Below the pieces are notes generated by a model. The model was not told the origin of the DNA. It made no database searches and saw only the letters and a program-made list of their open reading frames with translations. A DNA stretch of 64,000 nucleotides from Spinactinospora alkalitolerans (GTDB lineage: Bacteria; Actinomycetota; Actinomycetes; Streptosporangiales; Streptosporangiaceae): assembly GCF_013408795.1 (NCBI RefSeq), contig NZ_JACCCC010000001.1, positions 4,898,001 to 4,962,000 on the forward strand, read 5' to 3'. Below, one piece after another: positions 18,585-27,434 of this stretch. The translations under genes and the position numbers were made by a program. Every line of letters starts with the position of its first letter. Within the stretch, counting starts at the first letter, position 1.

Positions 18585-19715
18585 TCAGGCGATCTCGACC
18601 AGGTCGGCGCAGGTCGTCGCGGCGATGTGGTTCACGACGTCGGTGAGGCTCTCCCGCCTGCGGAAGGCCATGCGCTGGCGCCGGGCGCCGTCGCCCATCC
18701 GGTACAGGGCCGCCAGCGCGGACTCGGCGAAATCGAGGTCGCCGCACTCGGCCAGGTCCGGCCGGACGCGTTCGAGGAGCCGCTTCAGCAGGACGCGCGC
18801 CGGTGTGAGCTCCCCGGTCTCGGGGTCGGCGCAGCGCCCCTCCAGCCCGCCGCGGGCGGCGCGCCACAGCTGTCCCACCAGGGCCTCGACGGGGAGGTCC
18901 GGCGGTCGGCGCCCGGCGGCGACGTCGCCCAGCCCCGCGCTCACCAGCCCGCGGACCAGCACGGCGATCAGCGCGGCCTCCTCGGCGGTGGCGGCGACGT
19001 CGCAGACCCGCACCTCCAGCGTCGGGTTGTGCTCGGACAGCCGGATGTCCCAGTAGATCATTCCGCGGTCCAGCGCCGCTCCGGAGTCGAGCAGCCCGCG
19101 CACCCTGGCCTCGTAGTCGGCCAGCGAGGCGAACAGCGGCGTCGGCAGCGCCGAGGGCCAGCGCGACCACGTCACCTGCCGCCAGCTCGCGTACCCGGTG
19201 TCGGCTCCCCCCGAGAATGGGGAGTTGGCCGTCAGCGCCAGCAGAACGGGCAGCCAGGGGCGCAGGTGGTTGCTGACCCGGACCCCGGTCTCGCGGTCCG
19301 GTATGGCCACGTGGACGTGGCAGCCGCAGATGCCGCCCGAGTCGACGATGGCGCCGAAGTGCTCGGCCATGCGCCGGTAGCGGCGCTCGGGGGTCACCGG
19401 AGGCGGTCTCGACTCGGCCAGGACCGGCGCGCCCACGGCGAGCACGCGCAGTCCCCGGTGCCGCGCCGAGGCGGCCAGGCGCGCCCGCAGGCTCCGCAGG
19501 TCCGCCAGCAGTTCCCCGGCGTTGCCGCACACCGAGGTGGCCGACTCCACCTGGCAGCGGGCGAGCTCGCACTGCACCTCGCCGCTGCCCCGCTGGGTGT
19601 CGCCGAGCACCTCCGGTCCCCGCGCTGACAGGTGACCGTCGGCGTCGACCAGCAGGAACTCCTCTTCGACCCCGACCGTCGGATAACCGTGGCCTAGGCG
19701 TTCAGCCGTCGTCAT
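18585..19715 (-). CDS. Carboxylate-amine ligase / GCS2-type glutamate-cysteine-ligase-like protein
   Basis: The 376-residue protein starts MTTAERLGHGYPTVGVEEEFLLVD, whose GVEEEF motif is the N-terminal signature of the YbdK/EgtA (GCS2) family. It continues with EVQCELARCQVES, GICGCHVHVAIPD, the substrate region RLRPWLPVLLALTANSPF and RLSEHNPTLEVRVCD. The family ligates a carboxylate to an amine using ATP. YbdK itself has weak glutamate-cysteine ligase activity and actinomycete paralogs are mostly uncharacterised. The frame runs 38 codons further upstream, but MTTAERL is the conserved start. Confidence 0.85.
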   Translation of the reverse strand: MTTAERLGHGYPTVGVEEEFLLVDADGHLSARGPEVLGDTQRGSGEVQCELARCQVESATSVCGNAGELLADLRSLRARLAASARHRGLRVLAVGAPVLAESRPPPVTPERRYRRMAEHFGAIVDSGGICGCHVHVAIPDRETGVRVSNHLRPWLPVLLALTANSPFSGGADTGYASWRQVTWSRWPSALPTPLFASLADYEARVRGLLDSGAALDRGMIYWDIRLSEHNPTLEVRVCDVAATAEEAALIAVLVRGLVSAGLGDVAAGRRPPDLPVEALVGQLWRAARGGLEGRCADPETGELTPARVLLKRLLERVRPDLAECGDLDFAESALAALYRMGDGARRQRMAFRRRESLTDVVNHIAATTCADLVEIA

Positions 19716-20037
19716 ATGCCGCCGTTTCCCGTGCGTGCCGATCGTCGCGTCCGGTGCTGTCCGCCGCGACCGAAGGAACACGGGTGCGCCGGGCCGCCGA
19801 TGGCCGTTCCCTGCCGTGGCCCCGGGCACGGCGCGCCTCGTGTGACCGGTGAGCTACCCCCGGCCACGGACGGGAAACGGTGTTCCCGGCTTCGAAGGAC
19901 GCGGCGGAGGACACGGGTCGGCGCCTGCGGCCGGCGCGGGCGCGACCGGATCGCCGCCGCGGGAACAGACGGGCTCTTCCCGGTGTTTCCACCGCGGGTC
20001 AAAAACCGGTTGCCCGTTTGCCTATTCTTGCGACTGT
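19716..20037. other. Divergent intergenic region before the HrpA gene, no gene seen
   Basis: This 322-bp gap separates the leftward GCS2-type gene from the rightward hrpA. A TATTCT -10-like element (20023-20028) ends nine bases before the hrpA ATG, suggesting a very short leader. No -35 is clear and there is no ribosome site, consistent with a leaderless or near-leaderless hrpA mRNA. Confidence 0.5.
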
Positions 20038-23000
20038 ATGAAAACGCCGCCTGTGAGATCCCCCCTCGCCGACCTCCGCGATCGCCTGCCCGAGCTGACG
20101 CTGCGCGACCAGCACCGGCTGCGCCGCCGCATCGAGGGTGCGCGCAAGGTCCGCGATCCCCGGAAGCAGAAGACGGTCGCCGACGCGATCGCCGCAGACA
20201 TCGACTCCGCCGAGCTGAGCGTCGCCCGGCGGCGCTCCGCGCTGCCCGAGATCGGCTATCCGGAGCAGCTCCCGGTCAGTCAGCGCAAGGACGACATCCT
20301 CGCCGCGATCCGCGACCACCAGGTGGTGATCGTCGCCGGTGAGACGGGGTCGGGCAAGACCACCCAGCTGCCCAAGATCTGCATGGAGCTCGGGCGGGGC
20401 GTGCACGGGACGATCGGGCACACCCAGCCGCGGCGGCTGGCGGCGCGGACCGTCGCCGAGCGCATCGCCGAGGAGCTGGACACGCCACTGGGCGAGGCGG
20501 TCGGCTACAAGGTGCGCTTCACCGACCAGGCCGGTGAGAACACGCTGGTCAAGCTCATGACCGACGGCATCCTGCTGGCGGAGATCCAGCAGGACCGGAT
20601 GCTGCGGGCCTACGACACGCTGATCATCGACGAGGCGCACGAGCGCAGCCTCAACATCGACTTCCTCCTCGGCTACCTCAAGGAGCTGCTGCCGCGCCGA
20701 CCCGACCTGAAGGTGGTCATCACCTCCGCGACGATCGACCCGGAGCGCTTCTCCCGGCACTTCGGCGACGCCCCCATCGTCGAGGTCTCCGGGCGGACCT
20801 ACCCGGTGGAGGTGCGCTACCGCCCGCTGACCGGCGACGCCGAAGAGGACGAGGACGACCTCGACCAGACCCAGGGCATCTGCGCGGCCGTGGACGAGCT
20901 GTCGGCCGAGGGCCCCGGCGACATCCTGGTCTTCCTCAGCGGGGAGCGGGAGATCCGCGACACCGCCGACGCGCTGGCCAAACACGTCGGGAACCGGCCC
21001 TCGGCGCCGGAGATCCTCCCGCTGTACGCGCGGCTGTCGGCGGCCGAGCAGCATCGGGTCTTCACCGGGCACCGCGGCCGCCGCGTCGTGCTGGCCACCA
21101 ACGTCGCCGAGACCTCGCTGACGGTGCCGGGCATCAGGTACGTGATCGACCCCGGTACCGCGCGCATCTCGCGCTACAGCCACCGGACCAAGGTGCAGCG
21201 GCTGCCGATCGAACCGGTCTCCCAGGCCTCGGCCAACCAGCGCAAAGGGCGCTGCGGCCGCGTGGCCGAGGGCGTCTGCATCCGGCTGTACTCGGAGGAG
21301 GACTTCCTCTCCCGGCCGGAGTTCACCGACCCCGAGATCCTGCGCACCAACCTGGCCTCGGTCATCCTGCAGATGGCGGCGCTGGGACTGGGCGACATCG
21401 CGGCCTTCCCCTTCGTCGAGGGCCCGGACCACCGCCAGATCAAGGACGGCGTGCACCTGCTGCACGAGCTGGGTGCGCTGGACCGCGACGAGAAGGACCC
21501 GCGCAGGCGGCTGACCCCGCTCGGCCGCAAACTGGCGCAACTGCCGGTCGACCCGCGGCTGGGCCGCATGGTGCTGGAGGCCGACGGCAACGGCTGCGTG
21601 CGGGAGGTCATGATCATCGCCGCCGCGTTGTCGATCCAGGACCCGCGCGAGCGCCCAGTGGACAAGCAGCAGGCCGCGGCCGAGAAGCACGCGCGCTTCG
21701 CCGACAAGGAGTCGGACTTCCTCGCCTACCTCAACCTCTGGAACCACGTGCGCGAGAAGCAGCGCGAGCTCTCGGGCAGCCAGTTCCGCAGGCTGTGCCG
21801 GACCGAGTTCCTCAACTACCTGCGCATCCGCGAGTGGCAGGACATCTACTCCCAGCTCAAGCAGGTCGCCAAGACCATGGGGGTCACGCTCAACACCGCG
21901 GTCCCCGACCCCAGGCACGTGCACCTGTCGCTGCTGTCGGGGCTGCTCTCCCACATCGGACTCAAGGACCCCGAGAAGCACGAGTACCTCGGCGCTCGGG
22001 GGGCGCGCTTCGGGATCTTCCCCGGTTCGTCGCTGTTCAAGAAGCAGCCGCGCTGGGTGATGTCGGCCGAGCTGGTGGAGACCTCGCGGCTGTGGGGCCG
22101 CGTCAACGCCCGCATCGAGCCCGAGTGGGCCGAGTCGCTGGCCCAGCACCTGGTCAAGCGCACCTACAGCGAGCCGCACTGGGAGAAGAACCAGGGCGCG
22201 GTGATGGCCTACGAGAGGGTCACGCTCTACGGCGTGCCGATCGTGGCTCAGCGCAAGGTCAACTACGGGCGCATCGACCCCGAGGTCTCCAGGGAGCTGT
22301 TCATCCGGCACGCGCTGGTGGAGGGCGACTGGCAGACCCACCACCGGTTCTTCCACGCCAACCGGCGGCTGCTGGAGGAGGTGGAGGACCTGGAGCACCG
22401 CGCCCGGCGGCGCGACATCCTGGTCGACGACGAGACGCTCTTCGACTTCTACGACCAGCGGGTCGGCTCCGAGGCCGTCTCCGCCCGGCACTTCGACTCC
22501 TGGTGGAAGCGGACCCGGCGGGACCGGCCCGAGCTGCTCGACTTCGAGAAGTCGATGCTGATCAACGAGACCGCCGAGGACGTCAGCGAGACCGACTACC
22601 CCGACTTCTGGCGGCAGGGCGAGCTGCGGTTCCCGCTGACCTACCAGTTCGAGCCGGGCACCGAGGCCGACGGCGTCACCGTGCACATCCCGCTGGAGGT
22701 GCTCAACCAGGTGGGCCCCGAAGGGTTCGACTGGCAGATCCCGGGCCTGCGCCAGGAGCTGGTGACCGCGCTGATCCGGTCGCTGCCCAAGCCGGTGCGC
22801 CGCGGCTTCGTCCCCGTGCCCGACCACGCCCGGACGGTGCTGGGACGGATCACCCCCTACGAGGAGCCGCTGCTGGACGCGTTGACGCGCGAGCTCGGCC
22901 GCATGGGCGGCTCGCCGGTGCGGCGCGCCGACTGGCAGCCGGAGCGGATCCCCGACCACCTGAGGATGACGTTCCGGGCGGTGGACGACAAGCAGCGGAA

Positions 23001-23952
23001 GCTGGCCGAGGACAAGGACCTCGACGCGCTCAGGCTGCGCCTCAAGCCCAGGCTGCAGGCCGCGATCTCGGCCGAGGCCGAGGGCGTCGAACGGAGCGGG
23101 CTGACCTCCTGGGACTTCGACGAGCTCCCTCAGACGTTCGAGCGCAGAGCGGTCGGCCACGCGGTCAAGGGCTACCCCGCGCTGGTGGACGAGGGCGGCG
23201 ACGTCGCCGTGCGCATCTTCGACACCGAGGCCGAGCAGCGCACGGCCATGTGGGCCGGCACCCGCCGGCTGCTGCTGATCAACCTCGCGTCGCCGGCCAA
23301 GTACGTCCAGGGCCGGCTGGGCAACCAGGCGAAACTGGCGCTGAGCCACAACCCGCACGGCAGCGTGGCGAAACTGTTCGACGACTGCACGGCCTGCGCC
23401 GTGGACGCGCTGATGGCCGAATCCGGCGGACCGGGCTGGGATGCCGCCTCCTTCGCCAGACTGCACGACCACGTCCGGGCCGGGCTCACCGACACCGTGG
23501 TGGACGTCGTCGGCACCGTCGAGCGCGTCCTGGCGGCCGCGCACGCGGTGGAGAAGCGGCTGAAGGGCACGACCAGCCTGGCGGTGCTGCCGTCACTGGC
23601 CGACATCCAGGCGCAGTTGGGCGGGCTGATCCACCGGGGCTTCGTCACCGCCACCGGCCGCAGGCGACTGCCCGACCTGGTGCGCTACCTGCGTGCGATC
23701 GACCACCGGCTGACCAAGCTCCCGGAGAACCCGCGCCGCGACCAGATGCACATGGCCAAGGTCGAGCAGATGCGCCAGGCCCACCGGCGGCTGCTGGACT
23801 CCCTGCCGCCCGGCCGGCCGCCGGAGGCCGAGCACGAGGAGATCCGCTGGATGATCGAGGAGCTCCGGGTCAGCTACTTCGCCCAGGAGGTCGGGACCGC
23901 CTACCCGATCTCCGACAAGCGGATCCTGAAGGCCATCGACCGGCTGTCCTAG
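20038..23952 (+). CDS. hrpA: ATP-dependent RNA helicase HrpA (DEAH/RHA family)
   Basis: The 1304-residue protein has the standard HrpA length and order. Motif I is GETGSGKTT near residue 102; motif II is DEAH near 198. SAT (TSATID), the motif V region NVAETSLTVPGIRYVIDPG and the motif VI region QRKGRCGRVAEG follow. The HA2/OB-fold block comes next, and the long C-terminal domain of HrpA (DUF3418) begins around residue 700. It unwinds RNA, and in E. coli HrpA acts on stalled ribosomes. I choose ATG 20038 because the -10-like TATTCT lies just upstream. The longer frame from 19849 is non-conserved. Its TAG stop is the first base triplet of a dispersed repeat. Confidence 0.95.
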   Translation: MKTPPVRSPLADLRDRLPELTLRDQHRLRRRIEGARKVRDPRKQKTVADAIAADIDSAELSVARRRSALPEIGYPEQLPVSQRKDDILAAIRDHQVVIVAGETGSGKTTQLPKICMELGRGVHGTIGHTQPRRLAARTVAERIAEELDTPLGEAVGYKVRFTDQAGENTLVKLMTDGILLAEIQQDRMLRAYDTLIIDEAHERSLNIDFLLGYLKELLPRRPDLKVVITSATIDPERFSRHFGDAPIVEVSGRTYPVEVRYRPLTGDAEEDEDDLDQTQGICAAVDELSAEGPGDILVFLSGEREIRDTADALAKHVGNRPSAPEILPLYARLSAAEQHRVFTGHRGRRVVLATNVAETSLTVPGIRYVIDPGTARISRYSHRTKVQRLPIEPVSQASANQRKGRCGRVAEGVCIRLYSEEDFLSRPEFTDPEILRTNLASVILQMAALGLGDIAAFPFVEGPDHRQIKDGVHLLHELGALDRDEKDPRRRLTPLGRKLAQLPVDPRLGRMVLEADGNGCVREVMIIAAALSIQDPRERPVDKQQAAAEKHARFADKESDFLAYLNLWNHVREKQRELSGSQFRRLCRTEFLNYLRIREWQDIYSQLKQVAKTMGVTLNTAVPDPRHVHLSLLSGLLSHIGLKDPEKHEYLGARGARFGIFPGSSLFKKQPRWVMSAELVETSRLWGRVNARIEPEWAESLAQHLVKRTYSEPHWEKNQGAVMAYERVTLYGVPIVAQRKVNYGRIDPEVSRELFIRHALVEGDWQTHHRFFHANRRLLEEVEDLEHRARRRDILVDDETLFDFYDQRVGSEAVSARHFDSWWKRTRRDRPELLDFEKSMLINETAEDVSETDYPDFWRQGELRFPLTYQFEPGTEADGVTVHIPLEVLNQVGPEGFDWQIPGLRQELVTALIRSLPKPVRRGFVPVPDHARTVLGRITPYEEPLLDALTRELGRMGGSPVRRADWQPERIPDHLRMTFRAVDDKQRKLAEDKDLDALRLRLKPRLQAAISAEAEGVERSGLTSWDFDELPQTFERRAVGHAVKGYPALVDEGGDVAVRIFDTEAEQRTAMWAGTRRLLLINLASPAKYVQGRLGNQAKLALSHNPHGSVAKLFDDCTACAVDALMAESGGPGWDAASFARLHDHVRAGLTDTVVDVVGTVERVLAAAHAVEKRLKGTTSLAVLPSLADIQAQLGGLIHRGFVTATGRRRLPDLVRYLRAIDHRLTKLPENPRRDQMHMAKVEQMRQAHRRLLDSLPPGRPPEAEHEEIRWMIEELRVSYFAQEVGTAYPISDKRILKAIDRLS

Positions 23953-24114
23953 ATCGCTGACGGGAGAGGCGGGGACTGTCTCCAGGCCCTGCCGTGGTCC
24001 TGCGGGCCTGGCGGGGCTGTTGTCAGCGCGCCGGCGCTGGCGGCAGCCTTCCCACGTCATGCGGTGGCCGACGAAACCCTGTGGCCACACCTCCGATTCC
24101 CACCGACGATCTGG
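23949..24114 (+). repeat. Dispersed ~167 bp palindromic element, copy 1 (degraded)
   Basis: The segment beginning CTAGATCGCTGACGGG and ending CACCGACGATCTGG is about 75-80% identical by eye to the reverse complement of 51119-51287. The shared internal blocks include GGCGGGGACTGT, GGGGCTGTTGTCAGCGCG and TCATGCGGTGG. The first bases are the TAG stop of hrpA. Its ends form an imperfect terminal inverted repeat (CTAGATCG / CGATCTGG), and the central hairpin present in copy 2 has decayed here. Confidence 0.75.
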
Positions 24115-24232
24115 TGTGCCGAGTCGTCGATTCGATGCGTGTTCCACATCAACGACTCAGAACACCAGGCGCGGCCGTTCCCGGACGTTCGGGAACCACC
24201 GGAGGGGCCCGCGGCGTCGATCCATCGTGAGA

Positions 24233-24907
24233 ATGCCGAAGACGAGACCGAAGGCCCGTTGGATCGCGCTGGGCGCGCTGGCGCTCGCCGCACTGGCGTT
24301 CACCCCGGTCACCTGGCTGCACGTGTCCACAGCCGACCACCGCGACGCCCTCGCCGACGCGCCGGCGCGTCCGGTGGCGATCGTGCTGGGCGCCGGCCTC
24401 ACCCCGGACGGGCGGCCCACACCGTCCCTGGCGCGCCGCCTCGACATCGCCGCTGAGCTGTACCGGTCGGGCAGGGTGGAGGCGATCCTGGCCACCGGCG
24501 ACAACAGCCTGGACTCCTACAACGAGACCGACGCCATGCGCGGCCACCTCATCGAGGCGGGTGTGCCCGAGGCGAAGGCGGCCGGCGACTACGCCGGGTT
24601 CAGCACCTGGGACTCCTGCGTGCGGGCCCGCGAGGTCTTCGGTGTGGAGAAGGCCACCGTGGTCACCCAGTCCTTCCACCTGCCCCGGGCGGTGGCGCTG
24701 TGCCGGGCCGCCGGCATCGAGGCCGGCGGCGTGGGCGACCCCGGCTGGGGCGAAGAGCGCCTGGTCGCCAACGTCTACGGCTACACCCGTGAGGTCCCCG
24801 CCGCCTTCAAGGCGGTGACCGAAGCGGTCCTCCAGCCCGAACCGCGGTTCCTCGGCGACCACGAGACCACCGTGCAAAGAGCCCTGGAGACCCCGCGCCG
24901 CGAGTAG
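24233..24907 (+). CDS. SanA/YdcF-family (DUF218) membrane-anchored envelope protein
   Basis: From ATG 24233 the protein has 224 residues: one N-terminal transmembrane helix (WIALGALALAALAFTPVTWL) and a DUF218 domain with RPVAIVLGAGLTPDGRP, ATGDNS near residue 85 and VVTQSFHLPRAVALCRAAG. SanA-type proteins affect envelope barrier function; their biochemical activity is unknown. A GTG six bases upstream is an alternative start. A close paralog lies immediately downstream in convergent orientation. Confidence 0.85.
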   Translation: MPKTRPKARWIALGALALAALAFTPVTWLHVSTADHRDALADAPARPVAIVLGAGLTPDGRPTPSLARRLDIAAELYRSGRVEAILATGDNSLDSYNETDAMRGHLIEAGVPEAKAAGDYAGFSTWDSCVRAREVFGVEKATVVTQSFHLPRAVALCRAAGIEAGGVGDPGWGEERLVANVYGYTREVPAAFKAVTEAVLQPEPRFLGDHETTVQRALETPRRE

Positions 24908-25004
24908 CGCCGCCGGCGGCCCAGGCCCGCTGCGCCGTCTCGGCGGTTTCAGGCGGTGGTTGCAACGGCCCCTTGGAACCGCGGCCTGAACAGGTCCGAT
25001 AACG

Positions 25005-25619
25005 TCAAGATCGGCGGGACAGCCACCGGACCACGTCGCACACCGCCCTGGCGTTGGCGCCGAGCTCGCGGAGGTAGCCGTAGCCGGTGGAGCGCGACCG
25101 GCGGGCCAGGCTGGGATCGCCCACGCCGACGGCGTCCACCCCCACGGCCCGGCACAGCGTCACCGCCCGGGGCAGGTGGAAGGACTGGGTGACCACGGTC
25201 GCCGCGGTCACGCCGTAGGCTCCGCGCGCCCGCACGCAGCTCTCCCACGTGCGGTACCCGGCGGGGTCGGCCGTGATCGCCTCCTCCGGGACGCCCTGCC
25301 GGACCAGGTGGTCGGTCATGACATCGGTCTCGAACCCCGATTCCCGCCGGTTGTCGCCGGACACCAGGAGCGCGCGCACCTTTCCGGAGCGCAGCAGCTC
25401 GGCTGCGAGGTCGAGGCGGCGGGCCAGCAGCGGGGACGGCCCGTCGGGCCACGCGGCGGCGCCGAGCACGATCGCCACCGGGCGCTCCGGGACCTCAGCG
25501 GCGCCGAACCTGCGCCGCGCGCTCGCCGCGTACATCCACGCCGTCGGCGCCAGCGCCAGCGCGACCCCCGCGACCGCCGCCCGCGTCCACGTTCCCGTCC
25601 TCACCCGACCGCTCCCCAC
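25005..25619 (-). CDS. SanA/YdcF-family (DUF218) protein, second copy
   Basis: The 204-residue paralog of the preceding gene has an N-terminal helix (AAVAGVALALAPTAWMYAA), RPVAIVLGAAAWPDG, LVSGDN near residue 86 and the near-identical block TVVTQSFHLPRAVTLCRAVG. The start is a GTG at 25619. It faces the other SanA copy with a 97-bp gap. The two share the whole domain yet differ widely in the linker, so the duplication is old, or the copies were acquired separately. Confidence 0.85.
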   Translation of the reverse strand: MGSGRVRTGTWTRAAVAGVALALAPTAWMYAASARRRFGAAEVPERPVAIVLGAAAWPDGPSPLLARRLDLAAELLRSGKVRALLVSGDNRRESGFETDVMTDHLVRQGVPEEAITADPAGYRTWESCVRARGAYGVTAATVVTQSFHLPRAVTLCRAVGVDAVGVGDPSLARRSRSTGYGYLRELGANARAVCDVVRWLSRRS

Positions 25620-25937
25620 ACGTCTTTCCGCGCCGCCCGTCCTGCCTCGCGCCTAGAGGATCTCACGCGGCGCCGGTGTCCGGTCCGCGGCCTCCGGCGG
25701 CCGGGCTCCCGGCCTCGGCCCCGGGACCCGCCCGCTGTCCTGCTCCCTGGGGTGCGCCAGGTCCTCCCCGAGGAGGGTGGCCGCCACCTGGGCCGCCTCG
25801 GCGTGCAGGTCCGACGGGATCAGCCCGTCGGCCGGCGCCCCTCTGCGCGGCGCCGCGCGCGTCCCGCAGCATGAACAGGCCGCGCCCGCCTCACCCCGCG
25901 ATTGACCGCGGGCGGTTCGGGCAGCAGAGGACACCGG
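25620..25937. other. Intergenic region with a possible coding remnant
   Basis: A stretch of 318 bp. On the reverse strand two frames hold protein-like pieces, GLFMLRDARGA (around 25865-25895) and APADGLIPSDLHAEAAQVAATLLGEDLAHP (around 25760-25845). They join only through a frameshift. This looks like the end of a decayed gene, but I do not recognise the family and there is no start codon or ribosome site. Confidence 0.3.
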
Positions 25938-27221
25938 GTGCCGCGGGATCCGCCGTCTCCGGCGCCGAAGCGGCACGGACGCGGGGAGGCGAGCCGAATT
26001 TCAACGTTCAATCTGGCGCTGCTGGCCGTCGGCGCGACGGTCCTGCTCGTCGGGCTCTTCAGCGACCTCGTCAAGCGGGCGATGCTCTCGGGGCCGCTCA
26101 TCGCCCTGGTCCTGGGCGTGCTGCTGGGCCCCCAGGTCACCGGACTGCTGGACCCCGCGCGGTGGGGCGAGGAGTCCCTGCTCCTGGAACAGGCCGCCCG
26201 GCTCACCGTCGCGATGTCCCTGATGGGGATCGCGATGCGGCTCTCCGGCCCATACTTCCGCAGGAACACGCGGTCGCTGGCCGTGGTGCTGGTCCCCCTC
26301 ATGGTGGCGATGTGGCTGGTCACGGGATTGCTGGCGTTCTGGATCCTGGGCGTGCCGATCTGGGTGGCAATGCTGGTGGGCGCGGTGCTCACGCCGACCG
26401 ACCCGGTCGTGGCCAGCAGCATCGTGCAGGGCTCGGTCGCGCAGCGCTGCATTCCGGCGCGCGTGCGCAACTTCCTGTCCGCCGAATCCGGGGCCAACGA
26501 CGGACTGGCCTATCCCCTGGTGTTCCTGGCCGTGCTGATGCTCGAACGTCCGGCGGCCGAAGCGCTGCCGCACTGGCTGCTGCACACCCTGCTCTGGGAG
26601 GTGGGCGCCGCCGTCATCCTGGGCGCCGCTCTCGGATACGTCGCCGGGCTGCTGCTGAGATGGGGCCGCGCGCACCACACCGACACCGGGACGTCCCTGC
26701 TGGTCTACAGCCTCGCGCTGACACTGACCGTGCTCGGCGCCACCAAGCTGGCCGGGACCGACGGCCTGCTGGCCGTGTTCGTCGCGGGCCTGCTGTTCAG
26801 CCGCACGATCTCGGCCGAGGACGAGAAGCGGGAGGAGAACATCCAGGAGGCGATCAACAACTTCTTCCTGCTGCCCGTCTTCGTGCTCCTCGGGCTCGCG
26901 CTGCCGTGGCGGGAGTGGGCCGAACTGGGCTGGCGCGGCCCGGCACTGGCGGTCGCGGTCCTGCTGCTGCGCCGGCTGCCCGCCTACATGGCGCTGAGCC
27001 CGCTCATGCACCCTGTGCGCGACCTGCGGGAGACGGTGTTCCTGGGCTGGTTCGGGCCGATCGGGGTGGCGGCGCTGTTCTACGCGAACCTGAGCCTGCA
27101 CGAGACGCCGACCAATCTGGCCTGGACTGCCGGCAGCCTGGTCATCTGCGCGTCCGTGCTGGCCCACGGGGTGACGGCCAAGCCCATGACCCAATGGCTC
27201 GGGCGAGGCTCCCGTCCGTGA
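25938..27221 (+). CDS. Na+/H+ (cation:proton) antiporter, CPA1 type
   Basis: The core protein of about 400 residues has 11-12 transmembrane helices. It carries the CPA hallmarks VGAVLTPTDPVVASSIVQG (TDPV in helix 5) and RVRNFLSAESGANDGLAYPLV (ESxxNDG). A charged loop DEKREENIQEAINNFFLLP and a final set of helices complete it. It exchanges Na+ or K+ for protons at the cell membrane. The start is uncertain: GTG 25938 is in frame, but the strongest ribosome site (GGGGAGG) lies eight bases before an ATT codon beginning ISTFNLALLAVG at about 26001. Confidence 0.85.
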   Translation: MPRDPPSPAPKRHGRGEASRISTFNLALLAVGATVLLVGLFSDLVKRAMLSGPLIALVLGVLLGPQVTGLLDPARWGEESLLLEQAARLTVAMSLMGIAMRLSGPYFRRNTRSLAVVLVPLMVAMWLVTGLLAFWILGVPIWVAMLVGAVLTPTDPVVASSIVQGSVAQRCIPARVRNFLSAESGANDGLAYPLVFLAVLMLERPAAEALPHWLLHTLLWEVGAAVILGAALGYVAGLLLRWGRAHHTDTGTSLLVYSLALTLTVLGATKLAGTDGLLAVFVAGLLFSRTISAEDEKREENIQEAINNFFLLPVFVLLGLALPWREWAELGWRGPALAVAVLLLRRLPAYMALSPLMHPVRDLRETVFLGWFGPIGVAALFYANLSLHETPTNLAWTAGSLVICASVLAHGVTAKPMTQWLGRGSRP

Positions 27222-27297
27222 CCGGCGCGGAGCCGGTCGGCCGGTGCACGGATGCGCCCCGGCCGCCGGTGGGCGGTCCGGGAGGCGGACGGCGCCG

Positions 27298-27432
27298 GAG
27301 GAGCCGAGCCCCCGGCAGTCGCAGACCGCCCGGTTCGTCGCCGCGGGGGCGAACGACCGCGAGGTGGCGGCCCGGCTCTTCCTGAACCCGCGCACCGCAG
27401 GCCACCACCTGCGCGGCGTCTTGTGTGGCGGC
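27298..27432 (+). pseudogene. Remnant of a LuxR-family helix-turn-helix domain
   Basis: The translation EEPSPRQSQTARFVAAG followed by NDREVAARLFLNPRTAGHHLRGVL is a recognisable LuxR/GerE HTH. Canonical versions read LTPRE..IARLVA.G.SNREIAARLFLSPRTVGHHL. Only this C-terminal DNA-binding domain is left, with no receiver or AAA domain upstream and no start site. It lies wedged between the antiporter and the MDR gene. Confidence 0.55.
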
Positions 27433-27434
27433 CC

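Noticed and set aside
19849-20037. N-terminal extension of HrpA
   Set aside because: The extra 63 residues are unconserved and cover the intergenic region with the -10-like element.
19999-23544. Reverse-strand 1181-codon frame opposite hrpA
   Set aside because: Antisense shadow. hrpA on the plus strand has all helicase motifs.
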